Positions 60,997 to 64,000 of a DNA stretch of 64,000 nt are shown in pieces (the first letter of the stretch is position 1; each line of letters starts with the position of its first letter). The stretch spans positions 248,001 through 312,000 of the forward strand of contig CAYGSD010000002.1 of NCBI GenBank assembly GCA_964352625.1, in the 5' to 3' direction. A program made the translations under genes and the position numbers. The notes beneath the pieces were generated by a model. That model saw only the letters and a program-made list of their open reading frames with translations. It had not been told where the DNA came from and did no database searches. This DNA is from JAAEPI01 sp964352625. Lineage in GTDB: Bacteria > Bacteroidota > Bacteroidia > Cytophagales > Cyclobacteriaceae.

Positions 60997-61341
60997 ATGA
61001 CCAATGATCCGTCCGATTTTTACTTAAATCAGAAAGAGCCGAATAGAGGTTGTCTACTAACGCTGAGGACGATTTTACTGGAGCACGGTGATTTGGAAGA
61101 AACTACCAAATATGGAATGCCCTGTTTTAGTTTTAAGAAAAAGGCGTTGGTTTATCTCTGGACAGATAAGAAGACTAAGGAGCCTTACCTTCTTTTTGTT
61201 GATGGTCAATTAATTGATCATCCTATGTTGGAGATGGGTGATCGGGCAAGAATGAAGATTTTAAGGGTTGATCCGAATGAAGATTTGGATGTGAGTATCA
61301 TAAACGACTTACTGAAGGAAGCATTGGCTCTGCGACATTAA
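60997..61341 (+). CDS. DUF1801 domain protein
   Basis: The 114-residue cytosolic protein has the family motif EETTKYGMPCFSFKKKALVY (YGMPxF) and the later LFVDGQLIDHPMLEMGDRAR and KILRVDPNEDLDV, as in YdhG/DUF1801 proteins. Function is unknown. It starts one base after the bestrophin stop, so they are co-transcribed, and its stop overlaps the convergent membrane protein gene by four bases. Confidence 0.82.
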   Translation: MTNDPSDFYLNQKEPNRGCLLTLRTILLEHGDLEETTKYGMPCFSFKKKALVYLWTDKKTKEPYLLFVDGQLIDHPMLEMGDRARMKILRVDPNEDLDVSIINDLLKEALALRH

Positions 61342-61754
61342 GCACTTGGCTCCATTATGAGCGTCGAACACCAGGCATTTACATAGGCTGATAAATCCTG
61401 TTCCTTTTGCATGAAATCATGGGAAAGAACGATTTCCTTTCCATTTTTTAAGGTGAAATACCACGTGGTGTAAGGACTTTTTCGAAACTCATAAGTAGAT
61501 CGGTAATACGAAACCTCACTGTGCAAAATGGTTCTTTCGCCCTTGATTAATTCCTTGATCTTTATCTCATTTTCATTCACAACAATCGTTCTGTGTCGAA
61601 GTAGCGCCACTATCAACAATAGGGTGGCTACACCATAAATCAACCAAGACAGCCAATCAAAACTTGAGCTATCACCTAAAATAGCCCCCGTTACATAGCC
61701 CAGAATTGATAGAGGATACATAATCGGCTTGTAATTGAATTCTTGTTCTTCCAT
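61338..61754 (-). CDS. Membrane protein with PH-like C-terminal domain, unknown
   Basis: The 138-residue protein has two helices (PIMYPLSILGYVTGAILG and WLSWLIYGVATLLLIVALLR) followed by a soluble beta-rich part (TIVVNENEIKIKELIKGERT, TWYFTLKNGKEIVLSHDF) that resembles the bacterial PH-like or YdbT-like domains attached to membrane helices. It converges on the DUF1801 gene with a four-base overlap. Function is unknown. Confidence 0.6.
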   Translation of the reverse strand: MEEQEFNYKPIMYPLSILGYVTGAILGDSSSFDWLSWLIYGVATLLLIVALLRHRTIVVNENEIKIKELIKGERTILHSEVSYYRSTYEFRKSPYTTWYFTLKNGKEIVLSHDFMQKEQDLSAYVNAWCSTLIMEPSA

Positions 61755-61855
61755 TAGATGCCGAATTTATATAACCTCTTGCCACAAAGCTTCACGCGAT
61801 CAATTTTTATCCAATTCAATACTCAGTAACTTCGCGCCCTGAAATACAGTGACTT

Positions 61856-62008
61856 ATGATTTCTACTCAAAACATCTCCCTTCAGTACGGCAAGCGTGTT
61901 CTCTTCGATGAAGTAACAATTTATTCAATCCAAAAACAGGCAAAACAAGTGCTTCTATTCTTTTCTAATCTTTTGGGTAGACACCCCCTCAGCACTTACA
62001 ATTCTTAG
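61856..62008 (+). pseudogene. 5' fragment of an ABC-F ATPase gene, cut off after about 20 codons
   Basis: ATG 61856 begins MISTQNISLQYGKRVLFDEV, the classic N-terminus of ABC-F translation-factor ATPases (Uup/EttA/YbiT group). In homologues the Walker A region (GLIGANGAGKST) would come about 15 residues later. Here the frame instead runs into unrelated sequence after about 61915, continues through the antisense of the T9SS gene end and stops at 62006-62008 (50 codons). The upstream leader looks intact. The gene is therefore disrupted at about 61916-61921. Whether its remainder lies beyond the window cannot be seen. Confidence 0.65.
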
Positions 62009-64000
62009 AATGTAAACACCCGAGCTAAGTCCAGATACATCTAACTTCCCAGAAGTTGCAAGCGTTTGTATAATTTGAGTTCTTCCTTCTAAATCAATGA
62101 TTGAGACTGAAGCAACTAGCGAGTTACCCATATTGATGAAGAGGCTATTCGTAACTGGATTAGGATAGGACTTTGTTATTGAATGTTCTGGTTGTCCAAG
62201 AATATCAAGAGTAAGTTCAATAGTAATCAGTGGAGCCATGGTTGTCGCACCTTCTTGTTCGTCAAGGTTTCTGTGTACTTGAAAATCAGTTCCATCTAAA
62301 TTTAGACTTAAAAGAATTCCACGACTGTTTAAACCACCTCCCGTGGTGGTACCCCAAATTCGATTATTCTGAACCAGAAGTCTTCCTAGCATCTCGCTAC
62401 CCATTGTCTCGAAATTGGTTGATTCAAAGACAGTTGAGAAATTGCTTCCATCAGTATCTACGTTAAAAATGGAACCTGCTGTATTTGTAGGACCAAACCT
62501 GGTAGTGCCGTATAGTTTGCCATCAAAAAAGGTAAGTCCTGTCTCTGGATATCTCCCTATTTCGGTGGAAAAATCAATCAGAACATCAAATGTGTTTTCA
62601 GTGAGATCAAAGGAAAATAAATACCCAACAAAGTCCTCGCCCTCATTTCTTGATGCACCATAAACTTTGTTTTCGGCGATTAGAATTCTGTTCACCTGAG
62701 CTGTGAATTGATGAAGCACCTCGTAGTTTTGTCCATTTGGATCAATGCGGAAAAGAACACCATCATTTGTTTCACCTTCCGAATGTGTTACTCCATATAA
62801 TTTTCCGCTATAGGGAATTAACTCAAACACAGGAGCAGCTCCCATTGCTGCATCAAATCCATAAAGTTTTGTGAAACTATTATCCACCGGATTGAAACTA
62901 AACAGAATCCCATCATCGCCTTCACTGCTACTATAAAGAGCGGTTCCAATCAAATTACCATCAGAATAAATGAGTCCGTTATTAGCTGAGATTAGTTTCT
63001 CTCGAAAAGAATAGAGAAGAGTTGATTGGTTTGATTTAGGATCAATACTAAAAATGCCTCCGTAACCTAATCCTCCAGAGGCGGTCATTCCGTAAAGCAT
63101 GTCATCAATTGCAATCAATGATCTTGTTGGCCAACAAATAGCATTTTCTCCCCCTAAATCATACAAGGATGTTCTGGTGTTATTTACTGGATCGAACTCA
63201 AGGAAACTACCAAAGGAATTTCTTCCAGAATTTTCGGTAAGGAAATAAAACTTATCGTTGACTTGAGTGAACCTCCCATTTGCGGTAGCCATTTCTTCGT
63301 TGTTCTCCACGATGAAGTTCTCGCCATTATAATCAATACTATAGATCACTCCTTGATTTGTAGTGATACCCCAGTATTTCCCGTCATAATCTATCGGTGG
63401 ACTTATTGGAGCCGATGACTCAAAATCAAAGTCATGAAGGTATGTTAGTTGCTCATTTGATGTGTCCAATGAATACAGTGTCCCGCCTCCATTAGATCCA
63501 CCAGCAACTGTGGTGCCAACTAAGGAATTACCAAATTTGGATATTCCAAGAGGTATTTGGCCTTCCTGATTTTCGAAACTAAACGTATGAACAATTTCAA
63601 AATTTGTCCCGTTGCTGTTCAGTTTAAAAATCTCACCAGCACCTGAAAATGGTAGAACTCCGTATACACTTTCATCTTGAAAAACTGGGATAAGTTGAGG
63701 TCCTGAATGCTCAGTTTGAAAATCATAAACCACCTCAATGGATTCGTTTATTTTGATAAGTGTTCCTGCATCGTTTGTCCCACCTCTAGAGCACAAGGCC
63801 CACAAACTTCCATTCTCCAATATGGGGCCCCATGGAAAATGACCTTGATCTTCACTCAGGTGGAATTCAACTTGAAAATCATCCCCAGTCAATGAAATGC
63901 TAAATATGGTCCCCATGTCATTGGAACCTCCCCTCTGAGTGGTTCCCCATATTCTGTCATTGTATCGCACTAATATGCTGTTAGGATACTTGCCACTCTC
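61955..64000 (-). CDS. T9SS-secreted protein with GloVer-type tandem repeats, N-terminus beyond window
   Basis: The frame is open to the last base, so at least 681 residues are visible and the true start lies outside. The bulk is a series of repeats of about 45-55 residues (YNDRIWGTTQRGGSNDMGTI, GKLYGTTRFGPTNTAGSIFN, NRIWGTTTGGGLNSRGILLS) of the GloVer propeller type, with the YGTT..GG....G.IF core. The last 80 residues form a T9SS type A sorting domain (SYPNPVTNSLFINM, VSIIDLEGRTQIIQ, LSSGVYILRIVSAEG). It is probably exported to the cell surface. It follows the broken ABC-F gene on the opposite strand. Confidence 0.88.
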   Translation of the reverse strand, partial: ESGKYPNSILVRYNDRIWGTTQRGGSNDMGTIFSISLTGDDFQVEFHLSEDQGHFPWGPILENGSLWALCSRGGTNDAGTLIKINESIEVVYDFQTEHSGPQLIPVFQDESVYGVLPFSGAGEIFKLNSNGTNFEIVHTFSFENQEGQIPLGISKFGNSLVGTTVAGGSNGGGTLYSLDTSNEQLTYLHDFDFESSAPISPPIDYDGKYWGITTNQGVIYSIDYNGENFIVENNEEMATANGRFTQVNDKFYFLTENSGRNSFGSFLEFDPVNNTRTSLYDLGGENAICWPTRSLIAIDDMLYGMTASGGLGYGGIFSIDPKSNQSTLLYSFREKLISANNGLIYSDGNLIGTALYSSSEGDDGILFSFNPVDNSFTKLYGFDAAMGAAPVFELIPYSGKLYGVTHSEGETNDGVLFRIDPNGQNYEVLHQFTAQVNRILIAENKVYGASRNEGEDFVGYLFSFDLTENTFDVLIDFSTEIGRYPETGLTFFDGKLYGTTRFGPTNTAGSIFNVDTDGSNFSTVFESTNFETMGSEMLGRLLVQNNRIWGTTTGGGLNSRGILLSLNLDGTDFQVHRNLDEQEGATTMAPLITIELTLDILGQPEHSITKSYPNPVTNSLFINMGNSLVASVSIIDLEGRTQIIQTLATSGKLDVSGLSSGVYILRIVSAEGVSTQKIRKE

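Noticed and set aside
1..64000. CRISPR arrays, tRNA or rRNA genes, prophage modules
   Set aside because: No regularly spaced repeats, cloverleaf-like sequences, rRNA-like blocks or phage structural genes were seen on either strand.

Overview
The window is a bacterial chromosome segment of roughly mid-40s % GC by eye. It looks like a member of the Bacteroidota, most likely of the Cytophagales or a nearby group. Evidence seen in the sequence: an Oar-like TonB-dependent receptor, two secreted proteins with type IX secretion (T9SS) C-terminal sorting domains (one of the gliding-associated CHU_C type), a three-subunit succinate dehydrogenase in the order C-A-B, TPR/LuxR-type membrane regulators, weak Shine-Dalgarno sites, and many genes overlapping by 1-11 bases. 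No rRNA, tRNA, CRISPR array or phage module was seen.

Layout. 1-2156: end of mutS2, a small cytochrome b5-like protein, an amino-sugar kinase and MurQ (cell-wall amino-sugar recycling), closely packed. 2278-5517: Oar-like outer-membrane receptor. 5979-11817: TPR/periplasmic-binding fusion, hemL and a large anchored protein. 11814-14035: HAD-like protein, a small protein behind a sigma-54-like site, and a MATE exporter with a possible leader hairpin. 14368-16270: DUF4389, DUF4870 and M48 membrane genes. 16360-21736: a solitary nucleotidyltransferase-fold protein with altered active-site residues, TIGR02757, LysM/RlpA-like, NfeD and KdsB. 21733-22250: frameshifted DinB gene. 22243-26493: compact gluconate operon (gluconolactonase, gluconokinase, 6-phosphogluconate dehydrogenase, GntP permease). 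26523-27599: GH130 lipoprotein.

27600-34167 is the accessory part. It holds a dispersed palindrome, an unrecognised hairpin-rich stretch, a zinc-ribbon gene between inverted repeats that end in an attC-like palindrome, a 3'-truncated copy of an amine oxidase gene, a broken minus-strand gene, a TPR-LuxR regulator, a globin, an unknown protein and a PAS-GAF histidine kinase. The 5' 506 bp of the oxidase recur exactly 5,580 bp downstream in the intact gene at 34168. This suggests integration by a single crossover, or an old tandem duplication.

34168-36251: the intact oxidase and an MDR oxidoreductase. 36264-40177: sdhCAB and a small membrane protein. 40360-46831: secreted CHU_C protein, DCC protein, fabD, a 47-residue lipoprotein, cmk, ispH and an M15 peptidase. 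46974-53047: haem-binding protein, small lipoproteins, DoxX-like, MFS, SGNH hydrolase, second M15 peptidase, coiled-coil protein, and an anti-sigma/ECF-sigma pair. 53098-60001: nucleoside phosphorylase, TrhO, a four-helix-bundle gene between inverted repeats, a NeuD/PglD-like acyltransferase, a polytopic membrane protein, DUF2851, a lipoprotein and pyrF. 60138-64000: bestrophin, DUF1801, a membrane protein, the first about 20 codons of an ABC-F ATPase gene cut off by unrelated sequence, and a large GloVer-repeat T9SS cargo running off the window.

The best candidates for something undescribed are the 28-34 kb island with its attC-like cassette, the solitary CD-NTase-like protein with Glu and Asn at active-site positions, the hairpin with a T-run ahead of the MATE gene, and the broken ABC-F gene beside the T9SS cargo.
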